From: Orientallactaga sibirica
Lineage: Eukaryota > Chordata > Mammalia > Rodentia > Dipodidae
Length of the DNA stretch: 64,000 bases
Reading direction: 5' to 3'
Assembly: GCA_036365145.1 (NCBI GenBank)
Contig: JAEOAD010000982.1
Coordinates: 4,738,001-4,802,000, forward strand
The notes below the pieces were generated by a model. It was not told where the DNA came from, made no database searches, and was given only the letters and a program-made list of their open reading frames with translations. Below are positions 31,800 to 43,142 of this stretch, piece after piece. Within the stretch, counting starts at the first letter, position 1; every line of letters starts with the position of its first letter. The translations under genes and the position numbers were made by a program.

Positions 31800-32065
31800 T
31801 CATTTTTTAACTCAAAAAATTGTGCTAATATTCATATAACCTAAAATTTACTACTTTAATCTGTAAGTGTATATTTCAGTAGCAGTAGTATGTTTCTAAT
31901 GGGATGGGAACATCACCCATGTTCAGAATTTTTTTTATCATATGCATGATTAAAATTTCAAGCCTACTAAACAATATTGTTTTTCTCACTCCTTCCAGTC
32001 CCTGGTCACCATTACTGAACTTTCTGTTCTTGGTGACTCATGCAAGAGGATTTTGCTTAACCTAA
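31800..32065 (-). mobile_element. Ancient L1M-type 3' UTR remnant
   Basis: Diverged antisense L1M pattern in the right order: CTAAAATTTACTACTTTAA, AAGTGTATATTTCAGTAGC, then CCCTGGTCACCATTACTG and TTTCTGTTCTTGGTGACTC. Assignment is from memory of the mammalian consensus. Confidence 0.62.
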
Positions 32066-33388
32066 TTTTCCCTTTGTATGCTGCTTGGGCAGCACAGCTT
32101 ACAAAAGCAGCACACAGTAGGACTTTTTATGTGCATAGTGGTCTGTGGCAGACAATAGGAGAAGGTAATATGGTATTGCTGGTTCTACTTAACACAGAAG
32201 GATCAATTACTAGAGTGGTTGAAATTTGAGCATCAGTCAGGGTGGGCTGTGAGAAGTTTAGATTTCACATACACGTGGTAAAATGTTGCATGTTTTTCTT
32301 GTGAGAGCTCCTGCTGGCTTTGCTACCTAAAGCTCAGTGGCAGGCTGAGTGTCTACTCCAGCTGCCAAAAATGGGCGGGTTCCCTTGTGCTGGAGTCTGG
32401 GCTTGTTAAGAGAGTCTTGCTGGGCTCTCATGCTGATAGAGAATTCTGACTGCTTCCAGGGGCATCTTTCCACCTTTTCCAGGCCTCTTTTCAACTGACA
32501 CTTTTTATCAGAAATGGTAATAATGATGACTTTGCTCACAAGAGTGGCTGATATTTCCTAGAAAAAGAGCACTTGAGGATTTTATCCCCTCACTGCAGAC
32601 TTATGGCTGCTACATTCAAGCACACAGATGAATTCCTGCATTGTACCCATGGATAAACCCTTCTTTTGTGGCCTGTCCAGTCCCTTGTCCTTCCACAGTA
32701 CCTTGAGACAGGAGACAGTCTTAGGCAATGACTTGGAGGCAGTGGTTGTAAATAGAGGTAATGATCAGGTGCTAAGTGTTCCTTGCTTAATTTGTGCTAG
32801 TCTGATTTAACTAGGTCACCCTAAGAAGGTAGAATAAGCAGTCTTCTCTGTTGTGATTTGCTTTCCTGCCTTCCCCTGATCTCCTTCCCAGACCTTTGCA
32901 ATTCACCACTGTTTCTTAATGGCACTGGAAAGATTTTTCATTTATTTTTTTTTCCTTGACCCAATCTCTTAGTTGCTTGGATACTGGACAATCTTCAACA
33001 GTCTTTCTGCCCACAACACTTGAGGATGACGACTCTGCTCTTTCACACAACCCATATGCCACTCTTAATAGTAGACATGGGGAGAAGCTTCACCCCATGT
33101 TGTACTCCATCTCCATGCTCTTTATTTCTCACCTAATGGGGCTGATATTCCTGAGCTGGTGGCTTTCTTCCGATCCCTTAACCTGTATTGTTTAAGTCCT
33201 TTCATACTAACATAAGATTTTGTTAGCTACCAGTGTCACTCGCTGAATTCCTACTCTTCCCAAACCTGGATATAGAAATTGAGGTTTCAAAGAGTTGCTT
33301 CTACCCCCTCCCTGAAAGGACAGCCAGGCTTAATCTGGGATCCTAGAACCAACCGCTTCTATTGCGTCAATCCCTAAATCCTTTCTCA
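32066..33388. other. Unassigned, repeat-poor DNA
   Basis: About 1.3 kb without a recognised transposon. The frames at 32628-32810 and 32956-33195 are short, without known domains or clear splice context. Confidence 0.45.
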
Positions 33389-33390
33389 CT

Positions 33391-33763
33391 TGTGGGGAGG
33401 AAACAGCCCCTCCCTTGGAACTTACGCCTTAGAGATCCAAAGCCCACCTTACAAAGATTGAGACAGTATGCATAACTCCAGCATGATTGCTCATCTCCAT
33501 GTGAAGCAGCCAGCCTGTGGACAAAGTAAGCATCATGAGATTTATATCCCATTAAGCTGAATACTAACCTCCGGCTGCCCCCCCGCTGCTCCATTTCCAT
33601 ACAATACCTTAAAAACCATCCTTTCCTCTGCGGGAGCAACTTGGAGACCCCTCCCACTTCATCTCTTGGCTCAGAGTCCACTTGCATCTTGACTGGCATT
33701 AAATAAATACCATGTGCCCCAAAAGAAATTGACTCAGTGCTTTTCTAAGTACTGAACCTCACA
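33391..33763 (+). mobile_element. Probable solo LTR
   Basis: Starts TGTGGGGAGG. It has a TATA-like CTTAAAAACC (about 33608), an AATAAATACC signal at about 33702 and ends near ACCTCACA. The layout fits a short retroviral LTR. No matching TSD was found, so edges are tentative. The 110-codon antisense frame across it is not a gene. Confidence 0.58.
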
Positions 33764-33786
33764 TACAGGTACCCACTTAAATGTTT

Positions 33787-33953
33787 TTTTTTTTTTTCTT
33801 TTCTTTTTTTTTTTTTTCGAGGTAGGGTGTCACTCTGGCTCAGGCTGACCTGGAAGTAACTGTGTAGTCTCAGGGTGGCCTTGAACTCACGGTGATCCTC
33901 CTACCTCTGCCTCCAGAGTGCTGGGATTAAAGGTGTGCGCCACCACGCCCGGC
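33787..33953 (-). mobile_element. B1-type SINE
   Basis: Antisense B1 with a T/CT-rich tail, CGAGGTAGGGTGTCACTCTGG and the end CCACCACGCCCGGC. Confidence 0.96.
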
Positions 33954-34634
33954 TTTTTCTTTTTCTTTTTTTTAAATTTTTTTAATTTTTCAAAAATTTT
34001 TAATTTTTATTTATTTTATTTTATTTTTTAAAAATGTTTTTCTACTTCAACGTTTTCATACATAATTTCTGTTACTATATGTTCCCCCATTCCTATAACT
34101 CTTAAAGTTCTTGTGAAGCAATCTTTCTTTCCCCATTCTCTTCTTGTTTTCTTTCATCCTCTTCTTTTCCTTCCTCATTCCTACCATCCTCTTTTTTTTG
34201 TCCTTTCTTCCCTCACACCTAGCTCTTTCATTATTCCCTTTCCTTCTGTCATTTCTTTTCCTTTCCTGTCCTTTATTCCTTCCCTATTTTCTTTGTTCCT
34301 CTGTAATTTCATGAGGTAATAACTTATAATAAATCTCTTTATATATGTACACATTATGATATATACTTACATATTTATGTGTATATGTATACATATATAA
34401 ATATGTATGTACACACACACACAGAAATGGGAGGATATGATGAAAACTAGTGGTGTCCAGTAGTTTTGAGTGTGGACTCTTAGAGAAAAATTGCATAATG
34501 ATTGAACATCAAGAGTAGATCCTTGTTTAAGTAGATCCTGATTGCGACCCAATAAGTCCCTGTTTGTATATGAAATAAAACCCACCACAACTAGCAAGAG
34601 TCTGTATTCTAGTTGATTCTTTGATCTCACCCAT
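33954..34634. other. T-rich and pyrimidine-rich DNA
   Basis: T-rich at 33954-34040, then CTT/CCTTT-rich from about 34110 to 34310. The 68-codon plus frame there is low complexity. No gene seen. Confidence 0.6.
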
Positions 34635-34990
34635 GGGGCTCAGGAGATGGCTCGGGTGGAAAAAGTACTTGCCACCTAAGCTTGAGACTCTCACTTCAGA
34701 TCTCCAGAATGTACATAATGCTGAGTATGGAGTATGATGATGCATGCCAATAATCCGAAGGTTTGGGAGGTGGAGACATCCACATCCCCAAGGCAAGCCA
34801 GTGGCCTAAATGAGCCAAATCAGTGAGCCAGTGAAAGATCCTGCACCAGTAAAGAAGATGGAGAGCAACTGAAGAAGTCACCTTATGCCAGCCTCTGGCC
34901 TCCATATGCATGCATGCACATAGGAAAGCACACCCTCACATACATGTGTGCCCAAACATATAAAAGCACACATACATGCATGTTTGCATG
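34635..34990 (+). mobile_element. B4-like SINE
   Basis: Head GGGGCTCAGGAGATGGCTCGGG, AATGTACATAATGCTGAG, GCCTCTGGCCTCCATATGC and a long CA/TGCATG-rich tail. Confidence 0.85.
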
Positions 34991-35666
34991 CCACAAACAC
35001 ATACACATGAAAAAGCAGCTCACATGTTGACTTCTACATAACACTAACTTGTGGTATATGAGGCATATGCAACAGTTAAGTATTTATTCCCAAGGTGTGC
35101 CTCAGAACACCCTTCAGGTTCATGTATCTTCTTCACTTGAGTTATGAGGCCTTATTTAATTGGGCAAGATGATTAACTGAGGGTAGTGGTCTTATTACAT
35201 CTGATCATGCAGTGTGGGGATGATATACACCTGAGCTTCTCCAGAAGTTGAAGTTACTGGAGAAGAAAATGAACTGAGAGGTAGGCTTATTGGGAAATCT
35301 TTTAACAAAAGTGATGTATACACTTTCCTTCACAGTACAATAACCATATGGCACACATCTCACCTGTTGGTTGCTCTTCTGTGCGTTTGGATATGTAGGA
35401 AGATAGATACAATGTAACAGTCTTACGTTCAAGGTTATTTAATCTCAGAGTTCTTTAAGTCCCACACGGATTGGCAAAACAGCAAGGTAGGGTCTCACTC
35501 TGGTCCAGGCTGACCTTTATTAGATTTTTACTTCTTGTATGTGGCTCATGTGGACTTTAGATTCTGGGAACTTATCATCACTGAAAATGGGACAATTCAA
35601 ATTATAAAGTGCAAAATGTTCTATGTATTCTCTGAGGTGTATTTGGAAAACATTTTGGGATATGCT
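34991..35666. other. Unassigned DNA with a B1 scrap
   Basis: Mostly unassigned. A 38-base antisense B1 scrap (AAGGTAGGGTCTCACTCTGG) sits at about 35483-35518. Confidence 0.55.
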
Positions 35667-35912
35667 ACAGGAGGTTCCCCAAGTTTATAAACCCCAATTT
35701 TGAGTGACATTCACCCATGGATACCCATAGTTTAGAGAAATTACACAGGTAGCTGTTCCAGAGGTTAGAGGGAAGAACACATATGGTAGATCTAGAGTGT
35801 AAAGGGAAGATGCATGGTGGATTCAGAGACCAGAGGAAAGTATTTGAAGTTACCCCAAAGTATAAAGCAGAGCAGCAGAAAAATTCAATCAAGAAAAATT
35901 CACAGCTGAGTG
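35667..35912 (-). mobile_element. ~1.1-kb LTR family, copy 3, internally deleted
   Basis: Contains CCCCAAGTTTATAAACCCC, GAGAAATTACACAGGTAGC and CCCCAAAGTATAAAGCAGAG in the same order as copies 1 and 2, but several hundred bases between the first two blocks are gone. Confidence 0.7.
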
Positions 35913-36052
35913 AGAACATGAAGCTAAAAAATAACTTTAAGAAGAAGGCTGTCTACTTGCAAGGACATTGGTTCTCAGCTTTTGACATTGCACATTTTCC
36001 TAATTTTCCTGTTTACTTCTCTGTTCCATCTAATTCATTGTCTCTCATACCA

Positions 36053-36106
36053 GCCTGAGACTAGAGTGAATTCCAGGTCAGCCTGGAATAGAGTGGTACC
36101 CTACCT

Positions 36107-36107
<1 letters not shown>
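36053..36107 (+). mobile_element. B1 3' fragment
   Basis: Only the right third of B1 (GTGAATTCCAGGTCAGCC to GTGGTACCCTACCT). Its tail became an AAAG array. Confidence 0.85.
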
Positions 36108-36157
<50 letters not shown>

Positions 36158-36158
36158 A
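36107..36158 (+). repeat. (AAAG)n microsatellite
   Basis: About 12 AAAG units in the tail of a B1 fragment. Confidence 0.96.
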
Positions 36159-36165
36159 TAAGAAT

Positions 36166-36498
36166 CTAGGGCTGAAGAGATAGCTTAGCAGTTAAGGTGC
36201 ATAATTTCTCCCTGGGCCTCTGTTTGCTGAAACTGCATAAAAGAAGTTGGCATCCTTCTATTTCTCCTTCAGTAGGTACATTTGCATTGGCCATGACCAA
36301 AGGACTTGCAATCTTGAGGGGAAACAGGAAAAGATGGTTGATCAGGCTGGACATCACATTTTTCATTTCCCCAGGACCCACATAAGCCAGAGGCATACTT
36401 TATGTACAAGGTCTTACAGGAAATTTGCATGTGTCTATATATCTGGGGAGTTCATTTGCAGTGCCTAAAAGATAGCCCCAGTGTGCCTGTTCTCTCTA
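36166..36498 (+). mobile_element. tRNA-derived SINE split by foreign sequence
   Basis: Head AGGGCTGAAGAGATAGCTTAGC at 36166-36202 and the remainder (CCAGGACCCACATAAGCCAG onward) from about 36371. The ~168 bases between are not SINE. Part (GCTGAAACTGCATAAAAGAAG) resembles the promoter-side edge of the ~1.1-kb LTR family. Confidence 0.7.
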
Positions 36499-36502
36499 GA
36501 AA

Positions 36503-36542
<40 letters not shown>

Positions 36543-36543
36543 A
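36499..36543 (+). repeat. (AAAG)n microsatellite
   Basis: About 11 AAAG units in the tail of the split SINE, the second such array within 400 bases. Confidence 0.95.
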
Positions 36544-36553
36544 AAAGAATAAG

Positions 36554-36672
36554 AAAGGGCTGAAGAATAGCTTAGCAGTTAAGGAGAGGAAGGTTCATTT
36601 CCCTAGGGGCTGGGCCAGATCTGCTTCTCTTTCTCGCTCTCTCCCTAAAAATATAAAAAAAATTTAAAAAAA
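36554..36672 (+). mobile_element. tRNA-derived SINE, heavily deleted
   Basis: Head GGGCTGAAGAATAGCTTAGCAG, then a jump to GCTTCTCTTTCTCGCTCTCTC and an A-rich tail. The middle is missing. Confidence 0.75.
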
Positions 36673-36722
36673 TTCAGCAAACAGGATTGCCTGGAAAGAG
36701 AAAAATACTTATTCAACCTCAG

Positions 36723-36725
<3 letters not shown>

Positions 36726-36774
<49 letters not shown>

Positions 36775-37092
36775 GTATGTATGTGTATGCGCAAGTGTGC
36801 ATCCCATGTACCTACATGCTGAGGTCAGAGAAGAACATCAAGTATTTTCATCTGTCACTTTTCTGCCTTATTCTCAGAGATGGGGTCTCTCACTCAACCT
36901 GTAGCTCTCTGACTTTTGGTTACACTGTCTGACTAGGATCGCCAACAAGCCTCCTGTTTCTACCATCCTTAGTACTGGTGTTTCAGGCATGTATGTCCAC
37001 CCAGCTTTTTATGTGGGTGTTGGGGACCAAACTTAGGTCCTCATACTTATGAAGCAAGTGCTCTTACCCTCTGAACCATCTCCCCAGCTCCA
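36726..37092 (-). mobile_element. B4-like SINE with long (TG)n
   Basis: (TG)n of about 23 units at 36727-36773, then TGCTGAGGTCAGAGAAG, GATGGGGTCTCTCACTC and head end GAACCATCTCCCCAGC. Confidence 0.9.
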
Positions 37093-37337
37093 CTCCAAGG
37101 CTTTTAGATGCTTCAATGAAAGTGGCCCAGATACTAGCTTAGAAAGCTCTCATATCATTGATGGAGTTGGTGATATACTGAAATGATCATGCAGAGGGAA
37201 GTATCAGAGAGCCTTTGCAATGGAATGTTTTAGCATGTATTCCCATAAAACTGACTGAAATTTAGTTCTTGAAGTGTTTATAATTTCTCTTGGTTCTTAC
37301 TTTCACAGAATGATATGACTCATGGCTAATGTAATCC

Positions 37338-37503
37338 AAACATTTTATTTATTTATTTGATAGAGGGGGAGAGAGAAAGAGAGAGAGAATGGGCACACCA
37401 GGGCCTCCAACCACAGCAAATGAACTCTGGATGCATGCACCACCTTGTGCATCTGGCTTATGTGTGTCCTGGGGAATCAAACCTGGGTCCTTTGGCATTG
37501 CAG
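37338..37503 (-). mobile_element. tRNA-derived SINE, 5'-truncated
   Basis: Tail TTTATTTATTTATTTG through GGTCCTTTGGCATTGCAG, but without the final AAGCCATCTCTCC head. Flanks GTAATCCAAACATTT and CTAATCCAAATATTT suggest a TSD and truncation at insertion. Confidence 0.9.
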
Positions 37504-37538
37504 CCCTAATCCAAATATTTTTAAGAAAGGGTTTTACT

Positions 37539-37728
37539 TTTTTTTTTTTGTTTGTTGTTTTGTTTTGTTTTGTTTTGTTTTCCAAGGTAGGGTCTCACTG
37601 TAGCTCAGGCTGACAGACTGACCTGGAATGCTCTCTATAGTCTCAGGGTGGCCTTGAACTCCCAGCGATCCTCTTACCTCTGCCTCCCGAGTGCTGGGAT
37701 TAAAGGCATGCACCAGCATACCCAGCTC
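37539..37728 (-). mobile_element. B1-type SINE
   Basis: Antisense with a GTTTT-repeat tail. A small GACAGACT duplication sits inside the CAGGCTGACC block. Ends CATACCCAGCT. Confidence 0.94.
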
Positions 37729-39295
37729 AAGAAAGTTATTTTATACGAGATTATTTTCTGGAGAAAACAAAAGGGATAGGGAAAGTCAGCTTATTTCACT
37801 AAATACTGTTGACCTTTATCACAATAGCTTGATTAGTTTATATCTGAAATAATATCCTGCCAGTTTAGTTAAAATTTGTTGATTGAATCCAGTGTTGTTA
37901 GCCAAAGAATCAGATAACTCTCAGAGCTGGAGAAATGGGATGGCCAATGTCAGACTCCATTTGAAATGTCAGAAAGTATTTTACCATATTTGTACCCATT
38001 ACAAAATGATGTCCAGAGTGTTATAAATGCACTCTGAGGAATGGTTTCATAGAGGCACAGAGTGGCAGGCAAACTTCATTTTGATTTGTATAGTGTAGTT
38101 GTAAGAAATCTATGTACAAATAATTGATTCTTACAGAACTACATGAAGGTGTTTGGATGATTTTTGGGAAAGTAGATCATTGCGTTGATTTTGGTGTCCA
38201 TCTGCGAAAGTGTAGGGACTTGAAAATTTATTCCTGACTAGGATCCAGATTTGATAATTATTTGTTCTGAAGAGATTCTATAGGCTGTTGATCGTTTCTG
38301 GTTGGCAAAATGGTAAACAAGCACAGATGGGGATGCTAGGGCAAGATTAAAGTTGATTGTCATCACATTACTTGGTGGTAAGTAGAATTCTTCAAAAGAC
38401 ACGCAACAGTGTCTAAATGAAAAGGGCATCTATTCAGGTTTGCCAATGGGAATAATTTATTTATACAATAAGGGAAGATCATATTTTTCTTCTTAAGTTT
38501 TCATGTTGGCCTGCTTATTCTTCTTTCATGTTTAAATTTCCTAAGCATTGACTGTAGTATGTATTTCAAATGTTATCCTGTATCTTTCCAGCCAATTTGG
38601 ATTCTCTTCTTGCTTATACATCCCCAGTTGACTCTATGATGAGAAGTTTTGGATTATTCATTCTGTCTGGGACACAGTTTTATAATAGCAGTGGCTCAAG
38701 CTTAGTTCTAATTGTGCTACTTTAAATTTTTGAAATTGTCCATCTTGACATTTTGAAGTGGATTTAAGTAACTTACATGGGTAAACCGAAAATACTGCAC
38801 ATTTGATAACACCTTGAGTCATTCCAGGTACAACGGGGCATTGGTGGAAAAATGAGGTCTCCTTTATACTCTCTTTGCATTTCCACAAGGAAGAACCTCG
38901 ATTTTTCCAGCAGTGTGGTCTTTCACCTTGTATTACCTGCTTATTATGAATAGGAGACTAGGAATATGAACTAGATGCCCAAAAGAGAACATGTTTCTTT
39001 ATTCTAATGTTCTGTGATGTAAGTTTTATAGGGCCACATGCTTGTATGATATGGGGACCTGAGACCAGTTGGTTAGCACTGCCTTTGGTTGGGTAGGAAA
39101 GTAAAGGCTCTTTATATAATCTGTTTTCTCTCATTTTGTTTAATGCCAAACATTATATATCTTCAATTCTAGATTTTACAGGTCATATAGATACAAATTA
39201 TTAGAGAAAAGGAATCTGATTTGAGAAGGCTCTAATAGTGAACTTTGTAGAGAAGACATGGATTGAAATTTGGGGAACCTGAGGAAGAAGTAATT
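37729..39295. other. Repeat-poor block
   Basis: About 1.6 kb with no transposon I can name. The frames 38238-38429, 38658-38888 and 38958-39149 (all minus) are short, lacking domains. This is candidate unique sequence. Confidence 0.5.
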
Positions 39296-39302
39296 CAAGC
39301 TT

Positions 39303-39553
39303 GTTTTTTTTTTTGTTTTTTTTTTTTTTTTTGGAGAGAGACACAGAGGGAGAGGAAGACAGAGATGGGTGCGCCAGCAGCCTCTTAGCTGCTGTGATTG
39401 AAATCCAGATGTGTGCGCCCCCTTGTGGTCAAGTGCAGCATTGCGCCCTTGCGTCACTTTGAATCTGGCTAAACGTGGGACCTGGAGATTGGAACCAGCG
39501 TTCTTAGGCTTAGGAGGCAGGCGCCTTAACCCCTAAGCCATCTCTCCAGCCTC
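39303..39553 (-). mobile_element. tRNA-derived SINE, long form
   Basis: Antisense, with GTGGTCAAGTGCAGCATTGC but only one GGAGATTGGAACC unit, unlike 18414 and 24043. TSD CAAGCTT at 39296-39302 and 39554-39560. Confidence 0.95.
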
Positions 39554-39560
39554 CAAGCTT

Positions 39561-40020
39561 TTGGGAAGAGGGAAGAGTGGACTCAGAACTTAGACTCTGA
39601 AATGGCCAAGAGAGTTTACTAGAGTTTCATTCTGAGTCTGTGTGTAGAGGAAAAGTACAAGTATGTGAAACTCAAGTTGGAAAAATGATTGGTTCCAAGA
39701 TAACAGTGCCAGAGGAATAAAAAATAAGTGCTGCCCACTCTATTGCACTTGAGGTTGTTTTTAGATGCAGTGGCTCAGGAATGCATGAGTTATGCATCCA
39801 TACCTTCAGACTTAAGAGAAATGAATTTGTCTTGGGTCTGATTTTAGTATATCCTAGGTATTGGGAGCCAAATGTATCAGCACTAAGGATGGACGAGTTG
39901 AAATGGTCTTTCTGTGAAGTGATATCTTCTTGACGGATGGAAATAAGAATAACTATTCAAGTTGGCCATTGCAAATTTGACAGGCAATTTTAAAGTCTGT
40001 GTATATGTAGCTCTGAGGAA
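39561..40020. other. Unassigned DNA
   Basis: No recognised gene or repeat. Confidence 0.45.
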
Positions 40021-40021
40021 C

Positions 40022-40168
40022 TTTTTTTTTTTCGAGGTAGGGTCTCACTCTGGCCCAGGCTGACCTGGAATTCACTATGTCGTCTCAGGGTGGCCTCGAA
40101 CTCACACGATCCTCCTACCTCTGCCTCCCGAGTGCTGGGATTAAAGGCGTGCGCCACCACGCCCGGCT
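40022..40168 (-). mobile_element. B1-type SINE
   Basis: Little-diverged antisense B1: CGAGGTAGGGTCTCACTCTGG to CACCACGCCCGGCT. Confidence 0.97.
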
Positions 40169-40250
40169 TTTTTTGTATTTTTGAGGTAGGGTCTCACTCT
40201 AACCCAGGATGACCTGGAACTCACACAACAATTCTCCTACCTCAGACTGT
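40169..40250 (-). mobile_element. Partial B1, adjacent
   Basis: TTGAGGTAGGGTCTCACTCTAACCC and GATGACCTGGAACTCACAC, then it degrades. The preceding B1 lies directly against its T-rich tail. Confidence 0.85.
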
Positions 40251-40436
40251 ATTCTCTCCCTCTAACTCTTCCAAGGGGAGAGAAGAACCATCATCAATGG
40301 TAATGGACACCTGCACAAAACAACTCCCAGGGCCAGCTTCACACTCAAGAGAGAATACTGCGATTCCTACTTGTGGTTTCCAGTTCTCTACACAGTCAGA
40401 GAAACTTTTCTATTAAGGTAATATAGAAATGATCCC

Positions 40437-40515
40437 AGGCCACCCTGAGACTACATAGTGAATTCCATGTCAGCAGTAGAGTGAGACCTTACCTCAAAAA
40501 AAAAAACAAAACAAA
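40437..40515 (+). mobile_element. B1 3' fragment
   Basis: AGGCCACCCTGAGACTACAT to GTGAGACCTTACCTC with an A/CA-rich tail. The 5' part is missing. Confidence 0.88.
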
Positions 40516-42215
40516 ACACACACATATATATGCAAAGACTATATTTTAAGCGATCATTTCTCTGTATATATTTATGGAGAGGGAGAGAGAAAGGGAGGAA
40601 AATAAAAGAGGGACTAACTGTAAGAAAGAAGGAGTTCCAATGGAGGGGAAAGAAAGATAATAGGAGGTGATTATCCATTATCCTATATATATATATGATA
40701 AAATTATCAATAATAAAATTTGAAATGACATTTAATCATACTACAAAAAAAAGAAAGACATTCCAACACAGGGAAACCAGATGCCACTGCAAATCATCTA
40801 TTCATCCAGATGATCTTCATTATGAACTTGGGTGACCTGAACAAATTATCTGGGTGTATGGTCAGAATTAGTTTAAGGTGTATGAACTGACTTTCTCAAT
40901 TTCAGACTACATCTTGCACTCAATTAACTCTCAGTATTTTCATTATGTTAGGGTCTTTTTTGCATTAACTTGTGAATTTTAAACAATGCAATGAGAGTTT
41001 TTATGTGAATGGTCTATGTTTCTGGCACCCCCTTTAATTTTGTGCTTGAGGTGAGTGCTCATTTGACTCAACTGTAGCAGTGAAGTCAGGGAAACAGTAC
41101 TAGCCTTCTGGAACAGCTGCCTCTGCTGCACTGAAGCAAATGCAGAAGCAAAGAGGAGCTCCTTCACAATGGAAAACTCTTAAGGCCCAAGTGTAATGGG
41201 GGGGAATGGCCATAGGCATGGGGAGGGGAGGAGGAAAACTTAAATGACAGACAGGGACCTATCCCAGACGCAGTCTTCCCAGAAAACAGCCAGTCTGGGG
41301 TTCCTAGACACTGAGACTCCTAGGACAAAAAAGCAAGTGGAAAGGTGTTTGAATGTTTCCAAGAAACATTCTGCAAAGTAGTCCTTAGAGTCTCCATCAG
41401 TTTGCAAAATCAAAGGACATGTGTCATAAACCCACACCTTTGAGAGGTAAGGTACAGCACCAAGACTGAATATGGTTAGAAATTCTTGTATTTGTCACCA
41501 TGTTACTCTATTCATGTGCATATTCTCCAGCCTCATGATTTGTACATGCGTACACATCACAGGTAACAAACTGACTTAAAGGAAAGCTCATCATGAGTAT
41601 CACTCTCAGTGTAATTGAGGCAGACAGGTCATGGCTTCTCTGCCTTCCAATGAGACCCTGGGTCCCTCCACTGACATTTTCTCTGCTGTTGTATTAGCTG
41701 CCATAGCTATGAAGGCGGTCTGAACATTTGTTGCACATACGCTGAGGATGCGTGCTTGGTACTTTTGCAATATAGAATGGGGTCTGTTTAGCATTTTCCC
41801 TACCTTCTAGTTTGGATGCAGTCTTTATCCAAGAGAACAGGCATTCTTGCCTGCTTTTCCTCACCAGAGAATAAGGTAGAAGAACATACCCCTAGGGAGG
41901 CTGCAAGGAGTGCTCTAATGTACAGGGTAAACTCGTAGGTTCTCCATTTTCTTGAATATCTAATTATATCTTTTGCTCCAACTTTTGCCAAGCATATATT
42001 TCTTATTTTAATTTCCATAATTTAATTTCCATTCTTTACCTCTATCACTCTGTTGCCTCCCAGTTCAGGTAAGAAACAAGCTGGTGTTAATTAACTAGGC
42101 TCTGTAGTTTCCGTAGATACTGGAGGATCAGTAGATCTTTGCTGGATAAATAAACCATTGTGTGTTTAGGACTGCCCTTACTTGATGCATTAGGATCATT
42201 TTAGGAGAAGAAAAG
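40516..42215. other. Repeat-poor block
   Basis: About 1.7 kb with only a purine-rich patch at 40572-40660 recognised. Minus frames at 40979, 41240, 41606 and 41800 (62-72 codons) show no domain and no consistent gene structure. Confidence 0.48.
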
Positions 42216-42219
42216 TCAT

Positions 42220-42900
42220 TTTACTGGAGGCTGAGTATATTGTTTTTGGCATAAAGTGTTTGCCTTGCAATCGTGAAGACCTGAGTAAGAACCTCAGTAT
42301 TCATATAAAACTTCCAGGTATGGGAGTGCAACTGTAATCTCAGCACTGAGGAAGAGGAGACAAGAGGATGCCTGGGACAACCTAGGTAGGCAGGTGTAGC
42401 AGACAGCTTCAGGTTCACTGAGATGAACTTCCAGGCCAGGCACAGTGATGGAGGAAGGGATATTTATTGAAGCTTACAGATCCAGGGGAAGTTCAATCAT
42501 GGCAGAAGAAGCTGGCCTGCTTTCACAGGACCAAACACAGCAAACACAGCACAGCACACTTCCAGAACTCCAGCTAGGCATGCTTTGCATATATTTAGAT
42601 TGAAATCTCAAACCCACCACCATGCCTTAAGGTCTGCCCAGTGACACCAGGCAGGTGGATTCAGATGCAAACTACAAAGTAATAAAACACTGAATATGCT
42701 GGGGGTCATCTATTCAAACTACCACAGCAGGCTAGACTAATTGGTGAGCTGCAGGCCAAGGAAAGACCCTGTCTCAAAATGAAGTGGATATTGTACCTGA
42801 GGAACAATATCCAGGATGTCTGATTTCCACACTCATTTGTACACATTTGTATGCATACCTCACACATGTGTGCCCACAAATGCACAAACAAACATAATAA
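42220..42900 (+). mobile_element. B4-like SINE, interrupted by an LTR
   Basis: Left part 42220-42394 (GCAATCGTGAAGACCTGAG, GTGCAACTGTAATCTCAGC) and right part 42732-42900 (CTAGACTAATTGGTGAGCTG, AAAGACCCTGTCTCAAAATG, tail). The two halves join cleanly if the LTR and one TSD copy are removed. Confidence 0.88.
42395..42726 (-). mobile_element. MaLR-type solo LTR with perfect TSD
   Basis: On the minus strand it starts TGTGGTAGTTTGAATAG and ends CTGTCTGCTACA, with CAATAAATATCCC as polyadenylation region. The 5-bp duplication GCAGG is exact at 42390-42394 and 42727-42731. It is related to 16684-17031 at the TGTGGTRGTTTGA end. Confidence 0.93.
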
Positions 42901-42926
42901 TTACACATTCAAAAAATAATTTCAGG

Positions 42927-43142
42927 GCTAGAGAGATGGCTTAGTGGTTAATGAAATTGCATGTGAAGTCTGAGGACTCAGGTTGATTCCCCAGTACCCA
43001 CATAAGCCAGATACAAAAAGTGGCACATGCATCTGTAGTTCATTTGCAGGGGCAGGAGACCCTGGCATGCTCACACTCTCTCTATTATCTGCCTCTTTCC
43101 CTCTCTCTTTCTCTCCAATAAATAAAATAAAAGTTTTATAAA
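42927..43142 (+). mobile_element. tRNA-derived SINE
   Basis: Head AGGGCTAGAGAGATGGCTTAG, GTTGATTCCCCAGTACCCAC, CT-rich half, CAATAAATAAAATAAAAG tail. Confidence 0.93.

Noticed and set aside
32083..32135. U6-snRNA-like start (CTTGGGCAGCACA)
   Set aside because: Only the first ~15 bases resemble U6. The conserved ACAGAGA and the remainder are absent, so no RNA gene is supported.
33367..33699. 110-codon minus-strand frame
   Set aside because: It overlaps a probable solo LTR in antisense, with no recognisable domain or start context.
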